This document shows positions 44,943-54,561 of a stretch of 64,000 bases of DNA, piece after piece (the stretch's first letter is position 1; every line of letters begins with the position of its first letter). A program made the position numbers and the translations under genes. Source of the DNA: Mesorhizobium sp. 131-2-1 (GTDB lineage: Bacteria; Pseudomonadota; Alphaproteobacteria; Rhizobiales; Rhizobiaceae); NCBI RefSeq assembly GCF_016756535.1, contig NZ_AP023247.1, positions 6,758,501 through 6,822,500 on the forward strand, given 5' to 3'. A model generated the notes under the pieces. The model ran no database searches. It was not told where the DNA came from and saw only the letters and a program-made list of their open reading frames with translations.

Positions 44943-46307
44943 TCACCCGTAGCGCCTGGAGATAATCCGCTCCAGCGCGCGAATACCCTGCGCCTCGCCG
45001 CCGGTGATGCCGTGCGGGCGGTCGGACGGATTCCAGGCGAAGATGTCGAAATGCGCCCAGCGCGACGTCCTCTCGACGAAGCGCTTCAGGAACAGCGCCG
45101 CGGTGACCGAGCCGGCGAAGCCATCGGTGGTGACGTTGTTGACGTCGGCGATCTTCGACGACAGCTTTGCATCGTAGGGCCGCCACAGGGGCATGCGCCA
45201 CAGCGGATCCTCGACCGCCATCGATGCCGCCGAGAGCTCCGACGCCAGCGCCTCGTCGCCGGTGTAGAAAGGCGGCAGGTCCGGACCGAGCGCGACACGC
45301 GCGGCACCTGTCAGCGTCGCCATGTCGACCAGCAGTTCGGGCTGCTCGTCGTCGGCCAGCGCCAGCGCATCGGCCAGCACCAGCCGCCCCTCGGCGTCGG
45401 TATTGCCGATCTCGACGGTGATGCCCTTGCGGCTCGTCAGCACATCGCCCGGCCGGAAAGCGTTGCCGGCAATCGAGTTCTCGACGGCGGGGATCAGCAC
45501 CCGCATCCGGACCTTCAACCCCGCCGCCATGATCATCGAGGCAAGGCCGAGCACGTTGGCGGCGCCGCCCATGTCCTTCTTCATCAGCAACATGCCCGAT
45601 GACGGCTTGATGTCGAGGCCGCCGGTGTCGAAGCAGACGCCCTTTCCGACCAGCGTCACCTTCGGCGCATCCGGCGAGCCCCAGAGCATGTCAATCAGCC
45701 GCGGCGCGCTTGTGGAAGCGCGGCCGACCGCGTGGATCATCGGAAAATTCTGCTTGAGGAGATCATCGCCCTTGATCACCGACACCTCGGCCTTGTGCGT
45801 TGCCGCCAGGGTCCGCGCGGCCTTTTCCAGTTCGTCCGGTCCCATATCGCTGGTTGGCGTGTTGACCAGATCGCGGGTCAGGAAAACACCGTCGGCGATG
45901 CGGCGGACATGGGCGGCATCAGCGCCCGCCGGCAGCGCGAAGCGCAGCGTCCTGCCGGGCTTCTTGCCGTAGCGGGTGAAAGCATAGCCGCCGAGCACAA
46001 GCCCGATCGCAGCCAGATCCGGCCAGGCCGGGTCGACGGCAAAATGCCAGTCGCCTTCCGGCAGGGCTCTCGCCAGGGCGCCGACGGCAAGCGCGCCATC
46101 GCCGTCGCCAAGGCCGAACAGGGCGCCGGCAAGCGCGCCGTCCTCGCCCGGCAAGGTCAGCATCCTGCCGGCCTCGCCGGAGAAGCCGTTGGCCCTGGCC
46201 CAGGCGATCGCGGCCGGCGCGAGGCCGGCGGCCTCGAGGCCTCCGCCCGCGACCAGGTGGACCGGCAGGGCGGCCTCTGATTTCGTCTCGACGAGTTCGA
46301 CTGGCAT
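44943..46307 (-). CDS. M17 leucyl aminopeptidase family protein
   Basis: The product is 454 aa. The two-metal active site of the M17 family is visible: VGKGVCFDTGG, then MKKDMGGAANV and the signature NTDAEGRLVLADAL; the C-terminal AP domain is complete. Cytosolic aminopeptidases of this family form hexamers and remove N-terminal residues. It is the first gene of an apparent M17-MarR-NlpC/P60 group. Confidence 0.92.
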   Translation of the reverse strand: MPVELVETKSEAALPVHLVAGGGLEAAGLAPAAIAWARANGFSGEAGRMLTLPGEDGALAGALFGLGDGDGALAVGALARALPEGDWHFAVDPAWPDLAAIGLVLGGYAFTRYGKKPGRTLRFALPAGADAAHVRRIADGVFLTRDLVNTPTSDMGPDELEKAARTLAATHKAEVSVIKGDDLLKQNFPMIHAVGRASTSAPRLIDMLWGSPDAPKVTLVGKGVCFDTGGLDIKPSSGMLLMKKDMGGAANVLGLASMIMAAGLKVRMRVLIPAVENSIAGNAFRPGDVLTSRKGITVEIGNTDAEGRLVLADALALADDEQPELLVDMATLTGAARVALGPDLPPFYTGDEALASELSAASMAVEDPLWRMPLWRPYDAKLSSKIADVNNVTTDGFAGSVTAALFLKRFVERTSRWAHFDIFAWNPSDRPHGITGGEAQGIRALERIISRRYG

Positions 46308-46344
46308 TCGATTGTCTCCGCTAACGCCGTCCGACTCGGCGTTC

Positions 46345-46359
46345 TTAACTGTCCGTTAG
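46345..46359. promoter_or_regulatory. near-consensus CtrA box upstream of tadD
   Basis: TTAA-CTGTCCG-TTAG (one mismatch from TTAA-N7-TTAA) lies 72 bases upstream of the tadD-like start. A GANTC site (GACTC) is at 46333. Confidence 0.45.
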
Positions 46360-46430
46360 GGTTAACAGAATATTTCTTCGAGAGGGAAGACGGCCAGGCA
46401 AAGGCCGCGCATGGATGGAGGCCTTGGCCG

Positions 46431-47258
46431 ATGCTGATCAAAGGTTCGATGAACACCAAGGGCAAACGGCTTATCACGACGGCATTCATGATGGCGCTGG
46501 CGGCAGGCGTCGCCGGCTGCGGGACCAGCAAGCTCACGACCGGCTCCATCGGACGATCCAACAGCAGGCCGCTGGAAACCATGTCGGCCTCCGAACTGCA
46601 CACCGCGACGACCAGGCTTGGCGAATCCTATGCCAAGAACCCCAATGACAAGCGGATCGCCACCAATTACGCGGCGGCGCTGCAGATGGATGGCGACGCG
46701 GACCAGTCGCTCGCCGTGATGCGCAAGCTGGCGATCGGTCTCCCCAAGGACCGCGACGTGCTCGCCGCCTATGGCAAGGCGCTCGCCGCTAACGGACAGT
46801 TCGAGCCGGCGCTGGACGCCGTGCGCCGCGCGCAGACGCCGGAATATCCTGACTGGCGGCTGGTGTCGGCGGAAGCCGCGATCCTCGACCAGCTCGGCCA
46901 GCGGGACGAGGCGCGCCAGGACTACCGCAAGGCGCTCGACCTCAAGCCGAACGAGCCCTCGATCCTGTCCAATCTCGGCATGTCCTATGTGCTCGAAGGC
47001 GACCTGCGCATCGCCGAGACCTATATGCGCTCGGCGGCCCAGCAGCCGAACGCCGACAGCCGCGTGCGCCAGAACCTGGCGCTGGTCGTCGGCCTGCAGG
47101 GCCGCTTCGACGAGGCCGAGAAGATTGCTTCGCAGGAGCTCTCGCCCGAGCAGGCGCAAGCCAATGTCGCCTATCTGCGCCAGATGCTGGCCCAGCAGAA
47201 CGCCTGGAACCAGCTGAAGGACCAGGACAAGGCCAAAGACAAGCCCGCGACCAACTGA
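46431..47258 (+). CDS. tadD: TadD-like TPR lipoprotein
   Basis: The product is 275 aa with a lipoprotein signal (MMALAAGVAGCG, lipobox AGC) followed by tetratricopeptide repeats (RIATNYAAALQMDGD..., LKPNEPSILSNLGMSYVLEG). TadD is the pilotin-like periplasmic TPR protein of Tad pilus systems. Its location beside tadC in a convergent arrangement supports this. The start is the ATG at 46431 with GGAGG 9 bases upstream; an ATG at 46449 is an alternative. Confidence 0.85.
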   Translation: MLIKGSMNTKGKRLITTAFMMALAAGVAGCGTSKLTTGSIGRSNSRPLETMSASELHTATTRLGESYAKNPNDKRIATNYAAALQMDGDADQSLAVMRKLAIGLPKDRDVLAAYGKALAANGQFEPALDAVRRAQTPEYPDWRLVSAEAAILDQLGQRDEARQDYRKALDLKPNEPSILSNLGMSYVLEGDLRIAETYMRSAAQQPNADSRVRQNLALVVGLQGRFDEAEKIASQELSPEQAQANVAYLRQMLAQQNAWNQLKDQDKAKDKPATN

Positions 47259-47311
47259 CGGCAGCGCCGGCGCCAGGCGCATAACCTGCCCACATCCAAG
47301 GCCGAAAGACC

Positions 47312-47343
47312 AAGAGCCGCACTGCATCAGCAGGGCGGCTCTT
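47312..47343. terminator. bidirectional terminator between tadD and tadC
   Basis: AAGAGCCGC and GCGGCTCTT (perfect 9-base arms) with a 14-base loop lie between the convergent genes; A-rich and T-rich flanks suit both directions. Confidence 0.6.
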
Positions 47344-47369
47344 TCGCATGGCTTGCGACCGTTCTGGCG

Positions 47370-48386
47370 CTACTGGCTGCTTGAATTGTGCTGATCGCCG
47401 AAGATGCCGCGCTGGCTGACCTGGATGCCGGCCGGCCCCAGGATGATTGCGAACAGCACCGGCAGGAAGAACAGGATCATCGGCACGGTGAGCTTGGGCG
47501 GCAATGCGGCTGCCTTCTTCTCGGCCGCGTTCATGCGCATGTCGCGACTTTCCGAGGCCAGCACGCGCAGCGCATGCGCGACCGGCGTGCCGTAGCGCTC
47601 GGCCTGGACCAGCGCCTGCGACACCGACTTGACCGATTCCAGCCCGGTGCGGCTGGCGAGGTTCTCGTAGGCGACCTTGCGTTCCTGCAGATAGGAGAGT
47701 TCGGCATTGGTCAGCACGAACTCTTCCGCGAGCGCCACCGACTGACCGCCGATCTCGTCGGCGACCTTGCGCAGCGCTGCTTCCACGGACATGCCCGACT
47801 CGACGCAGATCAGCATCAGGTCCAGCGCATCCGGCCACGCCATCTGGATCGACTGCTTGCGCTTGGCGGCGCGGTTGTTGACGTAGAGGATCGGCGCGTA
47901 GAAGCCGCCATAGGCAACAACAACGCAGACAAACAGCTTGATGAAGGGTGGCTGCAGGGGCAGGCCGCCGAGCACGAAAAGGTAGACGGCTGCCAGCGCG
48001 AAACCGACAAAGGGCAGGACCAAGCGGAAGAACAGGAAGCGCGTCAGCGGATTCTGGCCGCGAAAACCGGCCACTTTGAGCTTCTGCAGCGTGCCTTCAT
48101 CGGCCAGCGCGCGTCTCAGGTCCAGCCGATCGACGATGTTGCGCATGCCGATCGACTGCTCTTCGCGCAGGCCCTTGCGGCGGCGATCGGCTTCGTTGGC
48201 CAGCCGTGCGCGCTGCTTGGCGCGCAGCTCCTCGCGCTCGAGTGCCACCGATTTCATGCGCGACTTGAGCTGGTTGCCGCCGAGCGCCGGCAAGAGCGTG
48301 AAGACCGTCGCGAACACCGCGATGCCGACCAGCAAGGCGATCAAGAAGCCGGGGTCGGTGAGGGATTTGACGACCTGGTCTGTCAC
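47370..48386 (-). CDS. tadC: TadC inner-membrane platform protein
   Basis: The product is 338 aa, of the type II secretion F domain family: N-terminal membrane helix (GIAVFATVFTLLPALGG), two further helices (FVGFALAAVYLFVLGGL; FVCVVVAYGGFYAPI), a large cytoplasmic loop with ALDLMLICVESGMSVEAALRKVA, and a C-terminal helix (ILFFLPVLFAIILGPAGI). It lies immediately downstream of tadB with a 9-base gap. It forms the platform on which CpaF acts. Confidence 0.93.
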   Translation of the reverse strand: MTDQVVKSLTDPGFLIALLVGIAVFATVFTLLPALGGNQLKSRMKSVALEREELRAKQRARLANEADRRRKGLREEQSIGMRNIVDRLDLRRALADEGTLQKLKVAGFRGQNPLTRFLFFRLVLPFVGFALAAVYLFVLGGLPLQPPFIKLFVCVVVAYGGFYAPILYVNNRAAKRKQSIQMAWPDALDLMLICVESGMSVEAALRKVADEIGGQSVALAEEFVLTNAELSYLQERKVAYENLASRTGLESVKSVSQALVQAERYGTPVAHALRVLASESRDMRMNAAEKKAAALPPKLTVPMILFFLPVLFAIILGPAGIQVSQRGIFGDQHNSSSQ

Positions 48387-48395
48387 TGATGCCCC

Positions 48396-49409
48396 CTAGA
48401 CTTCGAAGTTCATCATCTTGCGCATCACCAGGATGCCGATCGACATCCAGACCAGCGAACAGCCAATGATCAGGTTGCCTGTGCTGGTGGTGAACAGCGG
48501 CATGATGTAGTTCGGGCTCGACAGGTAGACGAGGAAGGCGACGACGAAAGGCAGGGCGCCGATAATGACGGCCGATGCCTTCGCCTCCATCGACAGCGCC
48601 TGCACCTTGGCCTTCATCTTCTTGCGGTCGCGCAGCACGCGCGAGAGGTTGCCCAGCGCCTCGGAGAGGTTGCCGCCGGCCTGGGACTGGATCTGGATGA
48701 CGATGCCGAAGAAGCCAGCCTCCGCGCAAGGCATGGTTTCGGACATGCGCATCGTGGCGTCGGGGATCGACATGCCCATCTGCTGCGAATCGATGATGCG
48801 GCGGAACTCGGTCCTGACCGGCTCCGGAGACTCGTTGGCGATCAGACGGACGGCATCGTTGAGAGGCAGGCCCGACTTGACCGCGCGCACGATGATGTCG
48901 AGAGCATTGGGAAACTCGTTGAGGAATGCCTTGACCCGGCGGCTGCGGCGGAACGAGACGAACCAGCGCGGCAGGCCGAAAGCGCCGGCCAGCAATGCGC
49001 CCGGCAGCACCAGCAGGGGCGCGCCGGCCACGTAGGCAAGCACCATGAGGACGATGCCGCAAATCGCCGAGTAGATATAGAAGCGCTCGATGGAAACCTG
49101 CATGCCGGCCTGGCGGATCTGCACCTTGAGCGGCGGCTTCTTGACCATGCGGTCGTTGGATCGCTGCTTTTCATCGAGCTGCTTCAGCGAATCCTGGAGC
49201 GACTTTCGCCGCTTGACCGCCTCGGCGGCGCGGTCGCGCGAAGCCTTGACGACGGACCGGTCGGTTTCGGCCGTCTTGATGGTCTCGAGGCGCTTGCCGA
49301 CCTGCTTCTCGTTGGTGATGCGGGTGAACAGGAAAGCATAGGCGACCGCGCCGGCGCTGAAGCCGGCCAGCACGACAAACGCAAGTACGGTGCTGTCAAT
49401 TCCGAACAT
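48396..49409 (-). CDS. tadB: TadB inner-membrane platform protein
   Basis: The product is 337 aa with the T2SS-F domain (FPNALDIIVRAVKSGLPLNDAVRLIANE), flanked by membrane helices at the N-terminus (VLAFVVLAGFSAGAVAYAFLF), in the middle and at the C-terminus (NLIIGCSLVWMSIGILVM). It is paired with tadC and follows cpaF by 29 bases. Confidence 0.93.
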   Translation of the reverse strand: MFGIDSTVLAFVVLAGFSAGAVAYAFLFTRITNEKQVGKRLETIKTAETDRSVVKASRDRAAEAVKRRKSLQDSLKQLDEKQRSNDRMVKKPPLKVQIRQAGMQVSIERFYIYSAICGIVLMVLAYVAGAPLLVLPGALLAGAFGLPRWFVSFRRSRRVKAFLNEFPNALDIIVRAVKSGLPLNDAVRLIANESPEPVRTEFRRIIDSQQMGMSIPDATMRMSETMPCAEAGFFGIVIQIQSQAGGNLSEALGNLSRVLRDRKKMKAKVQALSMEAKASAVIIGALPFVVAFLVYLSSPNYIMPLFTTSTGNLIIGCSLVWMSIGILVMRKMMNFEV

Positions 49410-49438
49410 CGACCAGAGCCCCTACGCCTCCAAATGCG

Positions 49439-50947
49439 TCAGCCAGCGTTTTTCTCCATGGCCTCGAGCGCGGTCGCCAGGCGCTGCTCCTCGCCATAAT
49501 AACGGGCGCGATCCCAGAAATGCGGGCGGCCGATGCCGGTCGACACGTGCTCGCCGATCAGCCTGCCGCTCGCGTCCTCGCCCTTGATGTTGTAGAGGAT
49601 GAGGTCCTGCGTGATGATGACGTCGCCTTCCATGCCGATCACTTCGGTGATGTGGGTGATGCGGCGCGAACCGTCGCGCAGGCGGGCCGCCTGGATGATC
49701 ACGTCGACCGAGCCGACGACGATCTCGCGCACGGTCTTCTGCGGCAGCGAATAACCGCCCATGGCGATCATCGATTCGATACGGTTCAGGCACTCGCGCG
49801 GGCTGTTGGAGTGGATCGTTCCCATCGAGCCGTCGTGGCCGGTGTTCATCGCCTGCAGGAGGTCGAACACTTCCGGTCCGCGCACCTCGCCGACGATGAT
49901 CCGCTCGGGCCGCATACGCAGGCAGTTCTTGACCAGGTCGCGCATCGTCACCTCGCCCTCGCCCTCGAGATTGGGCGGACGGGTTTCGAGGCGAACCACA
50001 TGCGGCTGCTGCAGCTGTAGTTCGGCCGAGTCTTCGCAGGTGATGACGCGCTCCTCGCGGTCGATGTAGTTGGTCAGGCAGTTGAGCAGGGTCGTCTTGC
50101 CCGAGCCGGTGCCGCCCGAGATGACGACATTGCAGCGGACGCGGCCGATGATCTTGAGGACCTCGGCGCCCTGCGGCGAGATCGCGCCGAACTTGACCAG
50201 TTGGTCGAGCGTCAGCTTGTCCTTCTTGAACTTGCGGATGGTGAGGGCGGTGCCGTCGATCGAGAGCGGCGGCGCGATGACGTTGACGCGGGAGCCGTCG
50301 GGAAGGCGGGCGTCGCAGATTGGGCTCGATTCGTCGACGCGGCGGCCAACCTGGCTGACGATGCGCTGGCAGATGTTGAGGAGCTGCTGATTGTCGCGGA
50401 AGCGGATGCTGGTCTGCTCGACCTTGCCGTTGACTTCGATGTAGACGTTCTTGGAGCCGTTGACCATGATGTCGGCGATGTCGTCGCGGGCAAGCAGGGG
50501 CTCCAGCGGCCCGTAGCCGAGCACATCGTTGCAGATGTCCTCGAGCAGCTGCTCCTGCTCGGCGATCGACATCGCGAAATTCTTGATCGCGATGATGTCG
50601 TTGACGATGTCGCGGATTTCCTCGCGCGCGCTTTCGGGATCGAGCTTGGCGAGCTGCGACAGGTCGATCGTGTCGATGAGGGCGGAAAAAACCTGGCTCT
50701 TGGTGTCGTAGTAGGTCTCGCTGCGCTCGCGCTGGACTTTCTTCGGCTCCGGCGCCAGCGGCGGCGGCTCGACCGGGCGGCGGGCGGGCGGGGCGGGCGG
50801 GGCGGGCGGCTCTCCGGCCTGCGGCGGCGCGGCGGGCCGCGCAAGAACCGCGGCATCCGCGGATCCAGGCGCCGCCGGCCCCGGTGCCGGCTGGCGGAAT
50901 TCCGGTTTGAACCGGCTGCCGTCGTCAGAACCTCTCTTACCAAACAT
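49439..50947 (-). CDS. cpaF: CpaF/TadA secretion ATPase
   Basis: The product is 502 aa with an N-terminal Pro-rich region ([19 protein letters not shown]), then a type IV/II secretion ATPase core: Walker [13 protein letters not shown] at about residue 283, Walker B region around EDSAELQLQ, and His box [15 protein letters not shown]. It powers pilus assembly. It follows cpaE by 29 bases, and its C-terminus lies 29 bases before tadB. Confidence 0.95.
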   Translation of the reverse strand: MFGKRGSDDGSRFKPEFRQPAPGPAAPGSADAAVLARPAAPPQAGEPPAPPAPPARRPVEPPPLAPEPKKVQRERSETYYDTKSQVFSALIDTIDLSQLAKLDPESAREEIRDIVNDIIAIKNFAMSIAEQEQLLEDICNDVLGYGPLEPLLARDDIADIMVNGSKNVYIEVNGKVEQTSIRFRDNQQLLNICQRIVSQVGRRVDESSPICDARLPDGSRVNVIAPPLSIDGTALTIRKFKKDKLTLDQLVKFGAISPQGAEVLKIIGRVRCNVVISGGTGSGKTTLLNCLTNYIDREERVITCEDSAELQLQQPHVVRLETRPPNLEGEGEVTMRDLVKNCLRMRPERIIVGEVRGPEVFDLLQAMNTGHDGSMGTIHSNSPRECLNRIESMIAMGGYSLPQKTVREIVVGSVDVIIQAARLRDGSRRITHITEVIGMEGDVIITQDLILYNIKGEDASGRLIGEHVSTGIGRPHFWDRARYYGEEQRLATALEAMEKNAG

Positions 50948-50976
50948 GATCGACTACCAATTCCGCCGCCTGAGCG

Positions 50977-52260
50977 TCACTTCTTGTTGCGCGAGAGCTT
51001 GCCGAGAAGCGAGCCGAGACCCGCCTTCTTCTTGGTCTTGATTTCGCTGCGTCCGGTCAGCACATGCGCGATCTCGTCGATGATGCCGACGATCGGGCTC
51101 TTGGCATCCATCTCGCCCAGCATGCGCCCGTTGTTGGCCGCGTTGCCAAACAGCAGCGGCTCGAACTGGATGACCGCCATCGGCGTGATGCCGAGCGGCT
51201 CGGCAAAATCCGACGATCCGATCTCGGGACGCTTCGGCACGCCCGCCTGATTGATGACCAGCCTCGGCGGCGGATCGTTCGGACGCAGCCGTTTCAGCAT
51301 GTCCACCATGTTCTTGGTGTTGCGCAGATTGGCCAGTTCCGGCGTCGCGGTGATGACGACCTCATCCGCCTTGACGAGGATGCTCTTGGTCCATCCTGTC
51401 CAGATATGCGGGACATCGAGGACCAGGAGCGGGGCGCTGCGCTGGGCCGTGTCGATGAGCTGGGAGAAGGCGTCGGCATCGAAATCGTAGACCCGCTCGA
51501 GCGTGGACGGGGCGGCAAGCAGCGACAGGTGCTCGGCGCATTGCGCAAGCAGCCGGTCGAGATAGACCTCGTCGACGCGCTCGGGCGAAAACACCGCCTC
51601 GGCGATGCCTTGCGCCGGATCCTGGTCGAAATTGATGTTGGCCGTTCCGAAGGCGAGATCGAGATCGGCGACGACCACTTCGGACTTGAACAGCGACGAC
51701 ATCGCCCAGGCGACATTGTGGGCGATGGTCGAGGAGCCGACGCCGCCCTTGGCGCCGATGAAGGCGATCGAGCGGCCGATCGGCTCGGCCTCCGGATCGA
51801 CGAAGATCGACGAAACCACGCTGACGATGTCGGTCATCGACACTGGTGCGATGACATATTCGGAAATGCCGGAGCGGATGAGCTCGCGATACAGGCCGAC
51901 ATCGTTGTAGTGGCCGATCACCACGACCTTCGAGGACGGATCGCAATATTCGGAGAGTTGCGCCAGCTGCTCCAGCAGCTGCTTGGGCTCGCTGCGCGAT
52001 TCGAGAAGGATCAAGTTCGGCGTCGGCGCCGACTGGTAGAACTCGATCGCCGTGGCGATGCCGCCCATATGGACCTTCAGGTGGGCCTTGGCCATGCGCC
52101 GGTCCTCGCCGGCGAGGCGGACCGGGCTGGCGACACCCTCGGTTTCGCAGAAAGCCTGGATCGAGATGCGCGGCACCGGCCGCAAGGCCTGCATCGCTGC
52201 GATGTCCTGTTGCGAGGTGTCGCCGCCGTCCAGGGGCGCGTCATAGGCAAGATTGCTCAT
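50977..52260 (-). CDS. cpaE: CpaE/TadZ polar localisation ATPase
   Basis: The product is 427 aa. The N-terminal half looks like a receiver-type domain (VVVIGHYNDVGLYRELIRSGI), the C-terminal half is a MinD/ParA-type ATPase with the deviant P-loop IGAKGGVGSSTIAHN. In Caulobacter CpaE directs the secretin to the pole. The second ATG at 52260 is preferred: GGAGAG lies 7-8 bases upstream, whereas the first ATG at 52266 lies almost directly against it. Confidence 0.93.
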   Translation of the reverse strand: MSNLAYDAPLDGGDTSQQDIAAMQALRPVPRISIQAFCETEGVASPVRLAGEDRRMAKAHLKVHMGGIATAIEFYQSAPTPNLILLESRSEPKQLLEQLAQLSEYCDPSSKVVVIGHYNDVGLYRELIRSGISEYVIAPVSMTDIVSVVSSIFVDPEAEPIGRSIAFIGAKGGVGSSTIAHNVAWAMSSLFKSEVVVADLDLAFGTANINFDQDPAQGIAEAVFSPERVDEVYLDRLLAQCAEHLSLLAAPSTLERVYDFDADAFSQLIDTAQRSAPLLVLDVPHIWTGWTKSILVKADEVVITATPELANLRNTKNMVDMLKRLRPNDPPPRLVINQAGVPKRPEIGSSDFAEPLGITPMAVIQFEPLLFGNAANNGRMLGEMDAKSPIVGIIDEIAHVLTGRSEIKTKKKAGLGSLLGKLSRNKK

Positions 52261-52288
52261 TGTCATGCTCTCTCCCTGACTTGCGCCG

Positions 52289-53029
52289 CTAGTAGGTCAC
52301 TTCCGAGTTGCCGAGGAACTCGTCCGAAATGCCCCTGCTGCGGTAGATGTCGATCACCTTGCTGCGGTTTTCGGCATCGATGTCGGATTGCTTGCGCGGC
52401 CCAAGCAGATCGGCCGGATTGGCCATCTGGGCGGCGAGGTTGTTCTGGTACGAGCAGCCATAGTCGGCATAGTGCTTGTTTTCCGACGTCTGCAGCAGGT
52501 CATCGGGCCAGCGTCCGCATTTGTCGGTCTGGGCCTTGATCGAGACGTAGGCGACGCGCACCGGCGCGGATGCTTCGGGCGATACCGACTGGTAGGACGT
52601 CATGACGATCCGGTTCCGGCTGACGCCGGCTGCGACCGCAAGCCTGGCGAAGTCGCGGCTGGCGGCGGCCGCGGCCACCTCGTTGGCCGACCCGACCGGG
52701 GCGGCGATCGTCAGCGCGGGAGCGGCGCCCTTGTCATAGCCGTCGAGGAAGCCCAGCAGCGTGGCCCGCTGGGAAGCGGTCATGCCGCGATCGCCGGCGC
52801 CGACGGGAAGGTCGATCTTCTGGTTCTTTTCCGCGATCATGATCGGATGGTTGGTGCGATAGTCGTCGGGGATGGCGCCGACCGTGACGCTGTCGCGCTT
52901 CCAGCCGGCGCAGCCGGCGAGCGATGCGGCGAGCATGACCGCCAGGACCGGGGCGGCCGAACGGCGGATCCCCTGGCGGCCGGACCGTGCCGGCGCTGCG
53001 ATCGCGATGATCTTCGATGACTGGAACAT
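52289..53029 (-). CDS. cpaD: CpaD pilus-assembly lipoprotein
   Basis: The product is 246 aa with a lipoprotein signal (VLAVMLAASLAGCAG, lipobox LAGC), followed by the CpaD domain with NHPIMIAEKNQKIDLPVG, and ends with IDIYRSRGISDEF. It supports the CpaC secretin in the outer membrane. The start is the ATG at 53029, preceded by GAGGAAG; an upstream GTG at 53047 overlapping cpaC is less likely. Confidence 0.92.
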   Translation of the reverse strand: MFQSSKIIAIAAPARSGRQGIRRSAAPVLAVMLAASLAGCAGWKRDSVTVGAIPDDYRTNHPIMIAEKNQKIDLPVGAGDRGMTASQRATLLGFLDGYDKGAAPALTIAAPVGSANEVAAAAASRDFARLAVAAGVSRNRIVMTSYQSVSPEASAPVRVAYVSIKAQTDKCGRWPDDLLQTSENKHYADYGCSYQNNLAAQMANPADLLGPRKQSDIDAENRSKVIDIYRSRGISDEFLGNSEVTY

Positions 53030-53043
53030 GTCCGCTTCCTCGC

Positions 53044-54561
53044 TCACTTGTAGATGAAGCCGACAACGCCGTGATAGCGGCCGTTGGGCCTGTCGGTCTG
53101 CATGGTGCCGTAGACGCGGTTGACGCGTCCCAGGAACATGCCCGCGCCGTCGCTCGGCGCGTTGAAATTGTCGTCCGGCTTGGCAAGTTCGTTGCGCGCC
53201 ACCGGCTTGGCCAGATAGGGCGTGATGATGATGACGAGCTCGCTTTCGTTGCGGACGAAGTCGCGGCTGCGGAAAAGAGCTCCGAGCACCGGAATCTTCG
53301 TCAGTCCGGGCAAGCCGTTCACCGCCTGCCTGATGTCATCGCGGACGAGGCCGGCGATCATCATCGAGCCCCCGGAAGGCAGCTCTACCGTTGTGTCGGC
53401 CAAGCGCTTGCGAAGCGACAGCACATTCATGCCCGGCCGCGTCACGCCGCTCGACAGAGATACCGATCCTTCCGTGGTCGGTTCCGAAACCGACGTCCGG
53501 ACTTTCAGGCTGATGCGTCCGGGCGACAGCACCACCGGCTGGAATTCCAGACCGATACCATAGTCGATCTTTTGAATCGAATAGGTAATACCGCCGCTGC
53601 TGCTAGGGGCGGACTGGTTCTGTACCATGTTGTACTCGCCGCCGACCTTGAAGGTTGCCTTCTCGCCGGAAACGGCCGTCAATGTCGGCTCGGCAAGTGT
53701 TTTCATCACTCCCGACTGCTCCATCGCATTGATGTAGCCCTGCAATTCATTGGTCGCGAAGTTGACCCCCGAGCGCGAAAGCGACTTGCCGAGGCCGGTG
53801 AAATTGTCGCTGATAGCGCCATAGCTGATGCCGTTGCTGCCGCCGCTGCCGACCATGTTGACGCCGAGCTGCTTCATCACCGAGCGGCTGACTTCCGCCA
53901 CCGTCACCTTGAGCGTCACCTGGTCGTCGCCGATGATCTGCAGCAGGTTGACGATCTTCGAGACGCGGCGCACCTGGTCGGGGTTGTTGATGTCGACACC
54001 GCCATTGGCCGAGCCGCCGGCGGCGGTTTGCGAATATTGTCCGGTGGTCGCCTCACCGCCGGACACGAAGATGGTCGCCAGGTCGACCGCGCGCTTGGCG
54101 TCGAGCGGGGTATCCACGGTTCCGGTCAGAACGACGTTGTCGTTCAAAAGCTCGACCTTGATCTCGGACGTCGGAAGGAAGCGCTTGAGGTAGTCCTCCA
54201 GTCCGGCGACGTCGCGCTCGACCGCCAGGTCCAGGCTGACGATCTGCTCGCCATTGGGACCGAAGACGAAGATGTTGGTCTCGCCCACGGCCTTGCCGAA
54301 CAGATAGATGCGCCTTGCGGTGCGGGTCACCGCATCGGCGACCGCAGGGTTGGCGACGAGAATGTCATAGGCATCGCTCGGCAGGTCGATGACGACCGAC
54401 TTGTTGAGGCCGAGCTTGACGCGCTGCGTGGCGGTGGATGCCGACACCTGGGCATTCCTGTTCGCGGCCTTCGCCTCGAGAAGACCGGGCGCGCTGGTGC
54501 CGAGCAGGAACAGGCCGATCGCCGCTGCCACCGTGAAGGGCAGTTTACCCTTTAGCCTCAT
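53044..54561 (-). CDS. cpaC: CpaC/RcpA secretin
   Basis: The product is 505 aa with a signal peptide (PFTVAAAIGLFLLGTSAPG), a pilus-assembly N-domain (VIDLPSDAYDILVANPAVADAV), a BON-type domain (LTGTVDTPLDAKRAVDLA), and a secretin domain with VGGEYNMVQ and the SGGSMMIAGLVRDD signature near residue 395. It forms the outer-membrane pore for the pilus. Its start overlaps the cpaB stop by 4 bases. Confidence 0.95.
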   Translation of the reverse strand: MRLKGKLPFTVAAAIGLFLLGTSAPGLLEAKAANRNAQVSASTATQRVKLGLNKSVVIDLPSDAYDILVANPAVADAVTRTARRIYLFGKAVGETNIFVFGPNGEQIVSLDLAVERDVAGLEDYLKRFLPTSEIKVELLNDNVVLTGTVDTPLDAKRAVDLATIFVSGGEATTGQYSQTAAGGSANGGVDINNPDQVRRVSKIVNLLQIIGDDQVTLKVTVAEVSRSVMKQLGVNMVGSGGSNGISYGAISDNFTGLGKSLSRSGVNFATNELQGYINAMEQSGVMKTLAEPTLTAVSGEKATFKVGGEYNMVQNQSAPSSSGGITYSIQKIDYGIGLEFQPVVLSPGRISLKVRTSVSEPTTEGSVSLSSGVTRPGMNVLSLRKRLADTTVELPSGGSMMIAGLVRDDIRQAVNGLPGLTKIPVLGALFRSRDFVRNESELVIIITPYLAKPVARNELAKPDDNFNAPSDGAGMFLGRVNRVYGTMQTDRPNGRYHGVVGFIYK